Assembly: GCA_964427485.1 (NCBI GenBank)
Contig: CAYRUP010000034.1
Coordinates: 1-15,727 of the forward strand
Origin: CAYRUP01 sp964427485
GTDB taxonomy: Bacteria; Pseudomonadota; Gammaproteobacteria; DSM-16500
DNA length: 15,727 nt
Direction: 5' to 3'
Below the pieces are notes generated by a model. It had not been told where the DNA came from and ran no database searches. It saw only the letters and a program-made list of their open reading frames with translations. The first letter of the stretch is position 1. Each line of letters begins with the position of its first letter. The translations under genes and the position numbers were made by a program. Shown one piece after another: positions 6,101 to 12,750 of the stretch.

Positions 6101-8334
6101 ATGACGACGGCATCGACGAAATTGCGGATGCTTCAAAAGCATTTTTAAAAGAAATTATGTATTCGCGTTTAGTCAATTTGCGTCAATACGGACGTGAAAT
6201 TGAACTCAGTTTGTGTTTTGAATTCGATAAAAATCAAGATGATTTTGTGCTTAAGCATCCTCAAACCCTGATTAAATTCATTCGCGAAAATCCCAATTAT
6301 TGCCTAAACGATCGGCATCATTTTCGTGGAAAATCGCATGGTCAAAGACGCAGTATTCTCTATCATAAATTTCATAATAAATTTGGGCATGGTGCTCATC
6401 TTGAAAATTTGCTGCAACAAGCAACCAAACTCGTTCTAGACAAACTTGACCCACTTGGTGTCGAGCAATTTCTAGTAAAAGATTTCAAAGTGCCCGACCC
6501 TAACGATCGCGCAAAAAATTACATTACACGTTTGATTCTTATTCAAGAAATTTTAAAAAATGAAGGTGAATTGGATAGCAATCCCTATCATCACAAAATA
6601 GCAGAACTGATTAAACACTTACTTTTGTATAGCTCGAACGTATTAATGGGCTCAAGAAAACAACATCTTATCCAAGTTTGTGACGATGCTTATAGTACCA
6701 TTCAACATATTTTTCAAGATCTCGATATTGAAAATAATGCTTCTTTTATTGCAAAAGTAAAAATATTTGAAACATTGAGTCAACTTGAAAATCCTGAACT
6801 CATGGATAGCTATACCAATATCATCCAGAATATTCCTGAACTTCATAAAAAACGTGCGGAAGCGATTGCTCTACAATTTGAAAGACCTTTGATAAAACAA
6901 TTAGCCACATTTTCAGTGGAAAATTCTGCTTATACTCGTGCGATAAACTTAGGCGCAAAAAGTTTAGATACCTTGGCAACACACGCCGCTTTTGCTGGCG
7001 AGACAACCGCTGTTAATGATTTAGAAAGAAAACGCCAAATTTTGGGAGAAACGGTGACAAAACTCTCTGAGCTCACACGATCTCTGGAAAAATTACAACC
7101 GGCGAAAGAACATATTGACAGCGCACAACAAAAACTTCATGTCAAAGATGACGCAGAACGTGCGACAAAACAACTTTACCTCGTAAAAACACGTCCTTTG
7201 ACAAAAATACCTGGTAAAACTTACGAGGAACAAACGAAAGAATTTTTAAAGCATGACACCGACTTGGCACATCATACTACGGCGACTGTCGTTGATCCTA
7301 AACTTACACTCGGTGACATCGTCACTGAAGACAAAGCGGTATTCCTTGAAAATCCGGCAAATCCGACTGCCTCCGGCGCGGTGATGTGTCAGGAAGAAGG
7401 CTTACTCAAGCTGATCGATTTTGAAGATCCACGCATTTCATTTGCTAATCTCTTAGCAAGAGAATTGCGTGAACATACGCACACTAACCCTGAAACTTCC
7501 GTTGAAGAATTGCGTAAATATATTCAAGAACATTATATCAATGTGATTCAATCGAAATTAAAACCTGAAACTGTCACGAAAGAAAATCTTTACCATCTTT
7601 TAATTCAGCCCATGGCAAATAATAAAATTTTCAATTTTATTTTACCAGGCAGTACGCTGCGCTTTTTTGGCAAAGGCGAAAGTTTTGCTGAGAAAGTTTA
7701 TCAGCATTTTCATGAAACCATTGCATGGCATCCGCAATTAATCGCGTGGGCTAACGTTTGGGTGAAAGCATTTGAAGCGAAAGGAACAGATATCCGTGAT
7801 GTTGTCGTTGAGCATTCTCATGGAAATGCGGAGTTTGCGAGATTATTGATTATTTTGCTTTGTGCAAAAGGAGCAAAATTAAATGCAGTCAATCGAACAG
7901 GATATGACATGCATGTGACGGATGCTGATATTAAGCGCATGAACGATATTTTAGAAAATCCAAAGAACGCAGAGCATGCAAAAGTAATGCAATATACTGC
8001 GGATTTAAAACAAGCAAAACACGATGTGAAACATGCTGCTGCTTTAATGGATGCACCCATTGCCCTCACTACGGCAGTAAAAGGAATTCGAGATCGTTTA
8101 ATGCAGGAACCTGTGCCTTCAGATATTAAGGCTTTATATAACATGAGAGGTTTTTTTGTTGAAGACATGAAACAAATGCAAAGTTTTCAAAAACTCGATA
8201 AAAACGATCGTTATTTACAAATATATAATAGTCTCGAAAAACAGTTAAACGCGAAAATTAAAGTGATTGATGATCATCTCAGAGCGGCAGGTGAAACACC
8301 TCCTACAGAAGGAATCGGCCATGAATTACGATAA
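3193..8334 (+). CDS. Giant multidomain effector-like protein: P-loop, PI3/4K-like catalytic loop, ankyrin-like segment (1713 aa)
   Basis: Not a family I can name. A Walker A P-loop, GESASGKST, lies at 154-162 after a hydrophobic strand (MVLWVA). SIDGGIERE (about 194-202) and the strand NIVIPCTF follow, resembling P-loop nucleotide kinases such as zeta-toxin-like proteins. Residues 405-456 are two 26-residue tandem repeats (AW-K-x-Y ... R-T-P-x-x-F-D-x-W-V). Residues about 650-870 look kinase-like: a possible Lys720 (MMIKRE) and Glu731, then SDVHSGNIGV (Asp837, His839, Asn842) and NIDHAGG (Asp856). This matches the D-x-H-x-x-N ... I-D-x-G catalytic and metal-binding motifs of PI3/4-kinase-like and HipA-like kinases. 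About 1275-1330 is a probable coiled coil, and about 1540-1575 is ankyrin-like (HGNAEFARLLIILL, KGAKLNAVNRTGYD). No signal peptide or membrane span. The transporter gene overlaps its last 14 bases. A secreted host-modifying kinase is the likeliest role, by inference. Confidence 0.8.
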   Translation: MSIARFITAWEAKIGNYEITDPRSHVETPEQSALRAEALLGGADSPGMQALHAGVTLSSRAPNARQRFLRKLGQVLADAATEVQITGEDQRTTHPENYLANLDRLLGADGIALYKAAIAEERNSAEFRNALFLSSTKHYEGPRWTERMVLWVAGESASGKSTAADAIIQKAGADLMPHVPPEDDDYDAGNQVVSIDGGIEREISQMRQMVLQVALKKGFAGIDELDEQADLNAKKFVARAAEATENLNIVIPCTFTSNLRKDSIKKYAEMENTKQIFSKIVGGEIEGDNERLQRSVHRMGSSRAWSNRFGPEDTYDREISMNNRNINCESKKHLTRLLAIKRRYASLARGVYESAQEDNQKESVYLTVTNDLVFVNKNSRKNWVESTPETPTRDTIPTTVRALQAWKRYKKSELAAKRTPQDFDEWVGYRAWKLYVAEEEARRRTPLRFDKWVKANKPEMAKCYAAQIDTYINKQQKFKATKHPNPVDPLCLGNALLADIEKGGIEQKNAINSLFDVVGQMEPAAKAALYTSLKQNLDIPHERHGIYDEIILAYRTLADIQLRLTKAKKELAELNFVRRKIPLGKTAQLNATIADAETQEKIIKDLIGADDFKQKIAEIKNEVSGPTKNNPVIWSQVMNDIPLDPLNGNNIFAQPMSLMETNKPRHDELRRKLSRNLNHYRYVAPKGEGGAQESGPQGGWYITCYKTPDGRIHTQRMMIKREDKFRKNIIESLCGRLKSRLANPDEDYIASTYLVRDPDRRAVGPNTYAVSIAFSDFKETHKLVGLNHRVRMAGTKQKFFDGDAKKIFNKIQHLHDKKYYSGLEESLIASWWTADSDVHSGNIGVGKKLKRFLNIDHAGGMIWLDPKVHPNRHGLWQNMKRSLRPLRYFWNKEKRSPEPTYHAHEYPAALRCSKKMARAIRHYANRMDLPDLYAAINDEINTAVDHYYDDPNEFRKFAKRIGVPDAWIHNDDGIDEIADASKAFLKEIMYSRLVNLRQYGREIELSLCFEFDKNQDDFVLKHPQTLIKFIRENPNYCLNDRHHFRGKSHGQRRSILYHKFHNKFGHGAHLENLLQQATKLVLDKLDPLGVEQFLVKDFKVPDPNDRAKNYITRLILIQEILKNEGELDSNPYHHKIAELIKHLLLYSSNVLMGSRKQHLIQVCDDAYSTIQHIFQDLDIENNASFIAKVKIFETLSQLENPELMDSYTNIIQNIPELHKKRAEAIALQFERPLIKQLATFSVENSAYTRAINLGAKSLDTLATHAAFAGETTAVNDLERKRQILGETVTKLSELTRSLEKLQPAKEHIDSAQQKLHVKDDAERATKQLYLVKTRPLTKIPGKTYEEQTKEFLKHDTDLAHHTTATVVDPKLTLGDIVTEDKAVFLENPANPTASGAVMCQEEGLLKLIDFEDPRISFANLLARELREHTHTNPETSVEELRKYIQEHYINVIQSKLKPETVTKENLYHLLIQPMANNKIFNFILPGSTLRFFGKGESFAEKVYQHFHETIAWHPQLIAWANVWVKAFEAKGTDIRDVVVEHSHGNAEFARLLIILLCAKGAKLNAVNRTGYDMHVTDADIKRMNDILENPKNAEHAKVMQYTADLKQAKHDVKHAAALMDAPIALTTAVKGIRDRLMQEPVPSDIKALYNMRGFFVEDMKQMQSFQKLDKNDRYLQIYNSLEKQLNAKIKVIDDHLRAAGETPPTEGIGHELR
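4405..4560 (+). repeat. Tandem duplication encoding two 26-residue repeats
   Basis: Codons 405-430 and 431-456 of the 1713-aa gene encode two gap-free 26-residue units. Shared positions include A-W-K-x-Y at the start, R-T-P in the middle and F-D-x-W-V near the end. The DNA copies have diverged, so the duplication is old and kept at protein level. The pattern suggests a small helical repeat module. Confidence 0.75.
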
Positions 8335-9673
8335 TCATCGCCCGCGCCCTTACTGGAGCGGAATGATAAGTTACTTATTCGTAACAGCCGGTGCAATTGT
8401 TGGGATAGGTAATATTATTTATTTTCCATTGTACGTGTATCAATTTGGCGGTTTGTTCATTCTACTTTTTATTTTATGCGAACTTTTGATTAGCATACCG
8501 ATTTTACTCGCTGAATTATTAATTGGACGGCGCGGCAAACAAAATCCGGTGGGATCTTTTAGTATTCTTGCCATCGAGTCGGAAGCGAGTCAAGCATGGC
8601 GCTGGGTCGGTTGGCTCGCATTTGTCATTGTATTTTTAAACTTAGCGGATTACATGGTTTCTATCGCATCGCCCGTGGCTTATTTTTCTGATATTTTGCA
8701 TGCAATTGCTACGAAAAATTTTCATCACGATTTTTTTCAACTTAAACAATCTCACCTGACCGATCATTTTTTCGCGTTAGAAATGTGTTTTCTCACTTTT
8801 TTGTTGGCCACTTTATTTGTTATTTTGCGCGGCATTAATCGTGGCTTAGAAAAAATTTCTCGAATTACGGTGCCTTTATATTTTTTCATTTTATTTGGTT
8901 TAGCTATTTATAGTTGCAGTGTTGGAAATTTATCACAAGCTATCCATTTTTTATTTAACATGAAACCGGATGTATCATTCATCACAGTCTTTTTTGTCGC
9001 ATTAACGTATGCATTTTTTAAATTAAATGTGGGAATGGGATGTATGATTGTGTATGGATCCTATTTACCTTATTCGGTGCCAATTGGTCGATCGACTTTT
9101 ATCATTGTTTGTTTTGATGCGCTTATTTCTTTATTATCGTATTTTGTCATTTATCCCTTATTTACATTTTCCCAGGAAATCAGCATGGGAGCGCATCCGC
9201 TTCGACAAATTTTATTTTTCTTTTCGCAAACCACGAATGGTGACATTGTTGCATTACTTTTTTTCTTTGCTGTTATTATTGCTGCTTGGACACCGACCAT
9301 CGCGATAGCGGAAGCTGCCACTGTGACGTTGATTGAACGGTTTGATTTGTCGCGACGTGTTGCTACTTTGTTGGTATTTGCGGGCGCTGCTCTTATTGGC
9401 ACGACAATCGTGTTATCACGCAATGTATGGGCGAATGTTTTATTATTTAATCATTGGAATATTGGGGTATTTGTTTCTGGATTAACATCGACTATTTTGA
9501 TTCCCATTTCAGCCTTGTTAACTTCGCTTTTTGCGGGGTGGATCATTAGTCGCAGCATTACGAAAAGTGAACTTGGTTTTAATCGTGTGATTTATGGAAT
9601 TTGGCGATTTCTTGTGGGTGTTGTGGCGCCGATTGCGATTGTTGGTTTGATGGTGATATTGATGGTGAGTTAG
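8321..9673 (+). CDS. Neurotransmitter:sodium symporter (SNF/NSS) family transporter (450 aa)
   Basis: An inner-membrane LeuT-fold transporter, probably Na+-coupled and carrying an amino acid or similar amine; the substrate cannot be read from the sequence. Family marks seen are TM1 with AGAIVGIGNIIYFP (22-36), then FGG and IPILLAELLIGR (59-70); the TM6 signature FKLNVGMGCMIVYGSY (233-248); and TM8 FFFAVIIAAWTPTIAIAEA (314-332). About 11-12 hydrophobic segments fit the usual length. The start at 8321 is preferred over an in-frame ATG at 8267: AAGGA lies 7 nt upstream of 8321, and the residues after it begin the family's usual short N-tail before TM1. The start overlaps the end of the 1713-aa gene by 14 bases, implying translational coupling. 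By eye, both charged residues of the LeuT outer gate (Arg30, Asp404) appear replaced, by Tyr34 and Asn377. Confidence 0.9.
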   Translation: MNYDNHRPRPYWSGMISYLFVTAGAIVGIGNIIYFPLYVYQFGGLFILLFILCELLISIPILLAELLIGRRGKQNPVGSFSILAIESEASQAWRWVGWLAFVIVFLNLADYMVSIASPVAYFSDILHAIATKNFHHDFFQLKQSHLTDHFFALEMCFLTFLLATLFVILRGINRGLEKISRITVPLYFFILFGLAIYSCSVGNLSQAIHFLFNMKPDVSFITVFFVALTYAFFKLNVGMGCMIVYGSYLPYSVPIGRSTFIIVCFDALISLLSYFVIYPLFTFSQEISMGAHPLRQILFFFSQTTNGDIVALLFFFAVIIAAWTPTIAIAEAATVTLIERFDLSRRVATLLVFAGAALIGTTIVLSRNVWANVLLFNHWNIGVFVSGLTSTILIPISALLTSLFAGWIISRSITKSELGFNRVIYGIWRFLVGVVAPIAIVGLMVILMVS

Positions 9674-9674
9674 C

Positions 9675-9771
9675 ACCCTCATCCCCTGCCCTTCTCCCAT
9701 AAATGGGAGAAGGGAGCTTTCTAATTTAACTCCCTTCTCCCGTTTACGGGAGAAGGGCAGGGGATGAGGGT
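9675..9771. repeat. Nested palindromic repeat between convergent genes; likely bidirectional terminator
   Basis: The outer arms, 9675-9698 and 9748-9771, are perfect 24-bp inverted repeats. Each arm also takes part in an inner hairpin: 9689-9700 with 9703-9714, and 9732-9743 with 9746-9757, both perfect 12-bp stems with 2-nt loops. The element therefore contains four copies of the CCCTTCTCCC/GGGAGAAGGG unit and can fold as one long stem or as two adjacent hairpins. It starts 2 bases after the transporter stop codon and ends 6 bases before the stop codon of the opposite gene. It belongs to the dispersed CCCTCA..CCC repeat type seen in many gammaproteobacteria. No transposase is present. Its position suggests termination from both directions. 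Confidence 0.85.
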
Positions 9772-9776
9772 CAAAT

Positions 9777-11564
9777 TTATGTAGAAGCCCCCCCCGGTCG
9801 ATGAATTCCTTTTTTTTCAGCCCCAGCTGCGCGCACTCTGGCATCTTCGATATTATGAGCATAGTTATCTATTTTATATTTCGCAATATCATGTTCTGTT
9901 TTCACATTTTTGAGACTGCCAGTCATCGAATTAGCTGAAAGATCCTTTAATTTTATGAGGGCTGAGTCCACTTTTATTTGACCATCAAGTGATAATCTAG
10001 TCGTAGGGGCAGTGTCCGCCTTTGCCTCTTGCAAAATGTTATTACACGCCTGTTGTCTGGTATTTAAATCTTTTAACTCAACTTCAACTTGTTCTCTTAA
10101 TTCGCTCATCTTCATAATGTGCTTGTCGGAATCCAAGAATTTATCTCTTGGTGTACTCACAGCCATTTTTTCCATTAGTCCTAATTGACCATTTAGACGC
10201 GTACTTGCATCACTTAAGTGAGCGAGTCTTTCATCTATTCTCTTAATTTCAGTTTGTACCGCTGCAACTTTTTCATCTGAAGTTGCTGCTACTTTAACTA
10301 TATCTCTTTTAGCTACTTCTATTTCATCAACTGGGGCCCCAGCTGCAGCTTTAATTTCATTCTCAATGATTTCACGAGTAGGCTCTTCCTTCTTCAACTG
10401 TTTTATCGAAGCCTCCGCGTTTTCTTTCATTTCCGGTTGACTGTTACCAATAAGTTCTCTCTTTTTCGCTTCTTTTTCTATATCAAACACTTCACCCACT
10501 AACTTTTTCATAGTACTGCCTTTCAAACTAAGCAGCTGTTCTCTCACTTCCGGAAGTATAACGGGTGTGCCATCTCTAGGAGGAGCTTGGATTTGTCGCA
10601 TTATTTGAATCAACTCTCTCACTTGGCTTTCGGTTTTTAAAGCGGTGGTAGGATCATCATAATTAATCGCGACTCGCTTGGTTTGTAGTTTAACCATTAA
10701 AAATTCAATACAATCGCCATACGCTTCTTGAACGCCATAAATGCCTTTTATATTTTTCACGCTAGCCGGAAAAACTTGATATCTTCCATCTTTGGTTTTA
10801 TCAAGTTTAATCAAGTAGCCGCTTTTGTTTGGATTTTGGTAAATACCTACGTCGCCTTTGACGAGATTTTTTAACTTTCTTTCATAATCCGTCGTACTAA
10901 AAGAAATAGGACCTAATTCTTTTACATCTTCTGGATCCAATTGACCATGAAGTTCCCAAACTTTTTTGGTACCTTTTGCTTGGCTTACCTCAGTCAGCTC
11001 TAACCCTACTGCAATCTCTCTCGCTTTATCCGCAATATCCGCAATATCATTATTTGTCTTTTGATTTTCTAAACTCTTTTTTAAAGCGCCCATGTCTTGT
11101 TGTATTTTTTCATTTTTTATGGTTTCGAGTTCTGCCATTTGTCGACTAAGGAATTGATCAATTTGAGTGACTTGCGCCGGGTTCGCGTTTTTTTTCATCT
11201 CTGCACCAAGTTTTGTTAATTCAGCTTGCGCATCGTTTACTATGTCTTTCCAATCACTTTCTTTATTCTCTGCACCACCCACGACTTTATTAAATTGTGC
11301 CTCTAATTTATTATTCAAATTAGTACGAAGCGTTTTAATTTGATCTCCATAAGGAGCAACAGGTACAGGCGGAGGTGGAAGAGCTAGGCTATTCAAGTCC
11401 TTCAACGCATTCGTTTGAAACAGATCTATTTCAGCTGGCAATACACGATCTTTATCAGTATAAAGATTGCTTGGCTTATGACGAGGACTGTCCTTCATTT
11501 TTTCAGCCGCTTTTTCAGCTAAATCTTGCACTTGGGTAAATGATTGATCTACTTTTGTTGGCAT
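9777..11564 (-). CDS. Coiled-coil-rich protein of unknown function, effector-like (595 aa)
   Basis: I do not recognise the family. The protein is hydrophilic with no signal peptide or membrane span. A proline stretch, LPPPPVPVAPYG, at 62-73 separates a short N-terminal region from a long helical section (about 75-190). A globular, beta-containing part follows at about 200-325 (YERKLKNLVKGDVGIY, GYLIKLDKTKDGRYQVFP, AINYDDP). The rest (about 340-580) is Lys/Glu-rich and predicted coiled coil, with heptad-like stretches near 425-515. The start at 11564 has a GAGGG site 10 nt upstream. The end is odd: eight A's and eight G's in a row on the coding strand within the last 14 codons, so slippage could change the C-terminus. 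It lies 70 bases downstream of the 277-aa gene but has its own good promoter. A type IV-secreted effector is possible from context only. Confidence 0.75.
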   Translation of the reverse strand: MPTKVDQSFTQVQDLAEKAAEKMKDSPRHKPSNLYTDKDRVLPAEIDLFQTNALKDLNSLALPPPPVPVAPYGDQIKTLRTNLNNKLEAQFNKVVGGAENKESDWKDIVNDAQAELTKLGAEMKKNANPAQVTQIDQFLSRQMAELETIKNEKIQQDMGALKKSLENQKTNNDIADIADKAREIAVGLELTEVSQAKGTKKVWELHGQLDPEDVKELGPISFSTTDYERKLKNLVKGDVGIYQNPNKSGYLIKLDKTKDGRYQVFPASVKNIKGIYGVQEAYGDCIEFLMVKLQTKRVAINYDDPTTALKTESQVRELIQIMRQIQAPPRDGTPVILPEVREQLLSLKGSTMKKLVGEVFDIEKEAKKRELIGNSQPEMKENAEASIKQLKKEEPTREIIENEIKAAAGAPVDEIEVAKRDIVKVAATSDEKVAAVQTEIKRIDERLAHLSDASTRLNGQLGLMEKMAVSTPRDKFLDSDKHIMKMSELREQVEVELKDLNTRQQACNNILQEAKADTAPTTRLSLDGQIKVDSALIKLKDLSANSMTGSLKNVKTEHDIAKYKIDNYAHNIEDARVRAAGAEKKGIHRPGGAST

Positions 11565-11598
11565 AGTCGTTATACCCTCAATAACTCATTATTATAAA

Positions 11599-11627
11599 AT
11601 TATACCTTACTCTATCATTTAGTTCAA
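11599..11627 (-). promoter_or_regulatory. Promoter of the 595-aa gene
   Basis: On the minus strand, TTGAAC (11622-11627) is followed by a 17-nt spacer and a perfect TATAAT (11599-11604), 35 bases upstream of the start codon. A second TATAAT lies at 11591-11596. This is one of the two best sigma-70 matches in the window and suggests the 595-aa gene is transcribed independently of the 277-aa gene. Confidence 0.65.
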
Positions 11628-11634
11628 AAATAAA

Positions 11635-12468
11635 TCAAACTGTCGGTGCAGCGCCTTTGGTTTGAATTTCTTTTTGATAAATCAACACATCTTCCGGTGA
11701 CGGCGAATAATGTAGTATTTCCAAAGGCTTACCGAATTTATCACCTAAAATTTGTAATTCCACCCAAGCAGCACGCACCATTTTATCAAACCCAGCAAAT
11801 TCAATGACCCAGCCACGTTTATAGACTTCTCTCGCCATGACTCTTGCGGTTTGTAAGGTATCTTCCAAGGTTCTTTCATGGGAAAACAAATCTTTAGGCG
11901 TACCCACGATACAACAACCTCGATCATAAATATTATAGTATTTGCTGACGCCTTCTAATTGGAGTGGAACGATTTTACCTGGGTAATCTAAGTTATAAAC
12001 ATCCCAGATCGTTAAGGTGGCAAAACGTTGTAATAGGTAATAAATTTCAATCGCAGTAATCGGTCGATTGAGAATTTCTTTCATTTCTGGAATAGGTAAA
12101 TTCTTTCCTAATGCTTCCCAAACTTCGACTTTTAATTTTCGTAATGTATTGTTTTCATCGCTTTCCATCGCCATGCGTGGCTTAATGGTTAAATCAAATT
12201 CGGCGTATAATTCATCTGCTTCATCATTAACGATAACCACATTGACTTTGTACATGCCGTGCGTTCCCGCTGCAGCAATGCCATTCACGATGCCCTCTGT
12301 CGTACAAATTAAGCCTTTCGGCAAAGGTTGCCCGTCCGATAATTCAGCACGAAAATACACTTTACCGCCATTGGTCGATTCAACAAATTCGGCGAGATTA
12401 AGCGGACCATAAGTCGCGCCTTCATTCACAACTTGTGTGGGGATGGGTTTTTTTAGATTTAATGCCAT
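11635..12468 (-). CDS. Uncharacterised protein with Ig-like N-terminal region (277 aa)
   Basis: Function unknown. Residues about 10-97 look like an Ig/cadherin-type 'putative Ig' beta-sandwich: FRAELSDGQPLPKGL, then EGIVNGIAAAGTHGMYKVNVVIVND, ending in FDLTIKP. This pattern is typical of surface or scaffold Ig folds, although no signal peptide is visible. The C-terminal half (about 105-270) is a mixed alpha/beta domain with GCCIVGTPKDLFSHE, an alanine-rich helix and GWVIEFAGFDKMVRAAWVE. It ends in HYSPSPED. That end faintly recalls LPD7-type domains of large polyvalent proteins, but I would not rely on it. The start at 12468 has an AAGG site about 9 nt upstream. The gene follows feoC by 57 bases on the same strand. 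A possible TATAAT at 12505-12510 could give it its own promoter, and I see no terminator after feoC. Confidence 0.75.
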   Translation of the reverse strand: MALNLKKPIPTQVVNEGATYGPLNLAEFVESTNGGKVYFRAELSDGQPLPKGLICTTEGIVNGIAAAGTHGMYKVNVVIVNDEADELYAEFDLTIKPRMAMESDENNTLRKLKVEVWEALGKNLPIPEMKEILNRPITAIEIYYLLQRFATLTIWDVYNLDYPGKIVPLQLEGVSKYYNIYDRGCCIVGTPKDLFSHERTLEDTLQTARVMAREVYKRGWVIEFAGFDKMVRAAWVELQILGDKFGKPLEILHYSPSPEDVLIYQKEIQTKGAAPTV

Positions 12469-12504
12469 GCGCTAATGCCTTGTGTTCTAGATAATCCTTT
12501 ATTG

Positions 12505-12510
12505 ATTATA
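12505..12510 (-). promoter_or_regulatory. Possible -10 element for the 277-aa gene
   Basis: TATAAT on the minus strand, 36 bases upstream of the start codon at 12468. The expected -35 region is GC-rich and does not match. The gene may instead be read through from feoABC. Confidence 0.3.
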
Positions 12511-12525
12511 GCGAAAAAAAATGTT

Positions 12526-12750
12526 TTACGCCCCCACCCACTCATAAATCTCAACCGTTGGCGGAACACACTTCATGCAGGTTTTTCCACAACCAGGCTC
12601 TTGAGTGAATTTTCGAATACAACCTTTGCGCGTCCAATGCGCCATCATGTTACGCAATAATTCTGAATCACAATTAAAATGCGCGCATAATTTTGCGATG
12701 CTTGCGATCTTCACCTGCATTAAATAATTTTTAATTTCCAATAAGTTCAT
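12526..12750 (-). CDS. feoC: FeoC, small winged-helix regulator of ferrous iron transport (74 aa)
   Basis: A small cytoplasmic protein associated with the FeoB transporter. FeoC proteins have a winged-helix fold and in several species bind an Fe-S cluster and protect or modulate FeoB. The protein has the expected length and layout: N-terminal helices (MNLLEIKNYL), an HTH-like LLRNMMAHWTRKGCIRKF, then a cysteine cluster CGKTCMKC (Cys54, Cys58, Cys61), followed by a wing-like VEIYEW. The start at 12750 is chosen over an in-frame ATG at 12774. It has a GGAGG site 4 nt upstream, and the protein then begins with the family's usual first helix. It overlaps the 3' end of feoB by 20 bases, so translation is probably coupled. 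It is the last gene of feoABC. Confidence 0.88.
   Translation of the reverse strand: MNLLEIKNYLMQVKIASIAKLCAHFNCDSELLRNMMAHWTRKGCIRKFTQEPGCGKTCMKCVPPTVEIYEWVGA

Noticed and set aside
8267..8320. Longer N-terminus for the transporter, starting at 8267
   Set aside because: The extra 18 residues are hydrophilic, lie in the coding region of the upstream gene and have no good ribosome-binding site; 8321 has AAGGA at 7 nt.
9518..9862. Minus-strand frame of 114 codons across the 9675-9771 repeat
   Set aside because: It is composed of repeat sequence plus antisense transporter and out-of-frame 595-aa gene sequence. Its only interest is as a comparison for the C-terminus of the 719-aa protein.
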